This document shows, piece after piece, positions 63,569-64,000 of a DNA stretch of 64,000 nucleotides. The stretch's first letter is position 1; each line of letters opens with the position of its first letter. A program made the position numbers and the translations under genes. The notes below the pieces were generated by a model. That model was not told the origin of the DNA. It saw only the letters and a list, made by a program, of their open reading frames with translations, and ran no database searches. Origin of the DNA: G963664835 sp963664835 (GTDB lineage Bacteria > Chloroflexota > UBA6077 > FW602-bin22 > JBCLEL01); contig CAXXUG010000028.1 of NCBI GenBank assembly GCA_963664835.2, positions 203,210-267,209 on the forward strand. Reading direction: 5' to 3'.

Positions 63569-64000
63569 ATGGAACAGAAAAACAAGCTGCCGCATATTCT
63601 GCTGATCACGACGGACCAGCAGAGGGGTGACTGCACCGGAATCGACGGGCACTCGATCCTGGAGGACGCCGCACCTCGATCAGCTTGCGAACGAGGGGGT
63701 TTATTTCCCAAAGGCCTACACTCCCTGCCCGGTGTGCATTCCGGCGCGGGTCGTACTGATGACTGGGCAGTCTCCATATCGAACGGGGTATTTCTGGAAT
63801 ACCACCAAGACAATGACTTTCACGGAGACGCTGGCACGAATTCTGGGCCGGCGGGGCTACCAAACGCAGCTGGTCGGCAAGGCGCACTTTTTCCCGCACC
63901 GGGCGCGGATGGGATTCGACAATACGATTATCAATGAATCGGGACGGTTCCGTGAGGGCGATGACTTTCACCGTTGGCTAATGAAGACGCCCTATGCCGG
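63569..64000 (+). pseudogene. Sulfatase, frame broken and cut by window end
   Basis: N-terminal part of a formylglycine-dependent sulfatase. ATG 63569 with GGAG upstream gives MEQKNKLPHILLITTDQQRGD, in which the DQQ-type metal site of sulfatases is visible. One extra G near 63664 breaks the frame; skipping it gives TPHLDQLANEGVYFPKAYTP, then the FGly motif C-I-P-A-R in CPVCIPARVVLMTGQ, GYFWNTTKTMTF and GYQTQLVGKAHFF to the window edge. About 144 codons are visible. The catalytic Cys is present, so the protein would work if the shift is an artefact. Substrate unknown. Confidence 0.82.

Overview
The window is bacterial, GC-rich and densely coded. It probably comes from a Chloroflexota genome of the SAR202/Dehalococcoidia kind. 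This rests on overall gene style only: a flavin-monooxygenase/PhyH/HpcH catabolic cluster, a gyrase A with a large insertion, a secreted LGFP-like metallopeptidase, a PII protein of GlnK type, and a high share of GTG/TTG starts. No marker phylogeny could be run, so the assignment is an inference.

Layout: 1-3254 holds pheS (cut by the left edge) and pheT. 3255-4187 is non-coding repeat. 4188-5866 holds an ammonium transporter and its PII partner, both broken by several single-base insertions. 5892-6784 is a broken SMP-30 lactonase. 6785-7862 is repeat DNA with a G-quadruplex motif. 7863-11219 has an MFS transporter with a long extra tail, an mgtE remnant and a broken SH3 lipoprotein. 11323-16403 is a six-gene minus-strand catabolic cluster (aldolase, ABM, LLM flavin monooxygenase, VOC, MDR dehydrogenase, PhyH dioxygenase). 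Next come a Rieske protein and a tandem rhodanese with a clear promoter and terminator.

18655-26406 is a recombination-type helicase/nuclease locus: an AddB-like inactive helicase, a complete UvrD/AddA-like helicase, a nitrilase fragment and a separate PD-(D/E)XK nuclease with an AddB-type Fe-S motif. It is invaded by a complete 1.6-kb IS (7-bp target duplication) and by dispersed repeats. 27683-37956 carries gyrA, a second HpcH aldolase, rpsA, murJ, an amidohydrolase and a secreted metallopeptidase. 39280-43279 holds a GlcF-like Fe-S protein, an unusual SHMT with an insertion and C-terminal extension, and a small hypothetical gene. 43731-49481 is a housekeeping run on the plus strand for envelope and RNA functions (zinc ribbon, dacA, rluB-type, cmk, plsC, glmS). 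Then come a PHP protein, a small membrane protein, tRNA-Leu(UAA), a thioredoxin-fold protein, sdhCAB, an AlkD-like protein and a SWIM protein. pyrE, an epimerase and a broken SDR lie on the minus strand, followed by a gamma-glutamyltransferase. The right end has a promoter-to-terminator unit that looks like a structured RNA with a 17-codon ORF, a tandemly duplicated repeat and a broken sulfatase.

Two themes deserve attention. First, a dispersed repeat family carries a hairpin whose stem changes compensate between copies while the CTTGT-type loop is kept. Second, at least six genes are broken, and most breaks are best explained by single extra bases, which is either real decay or insertion-biased consensus error.
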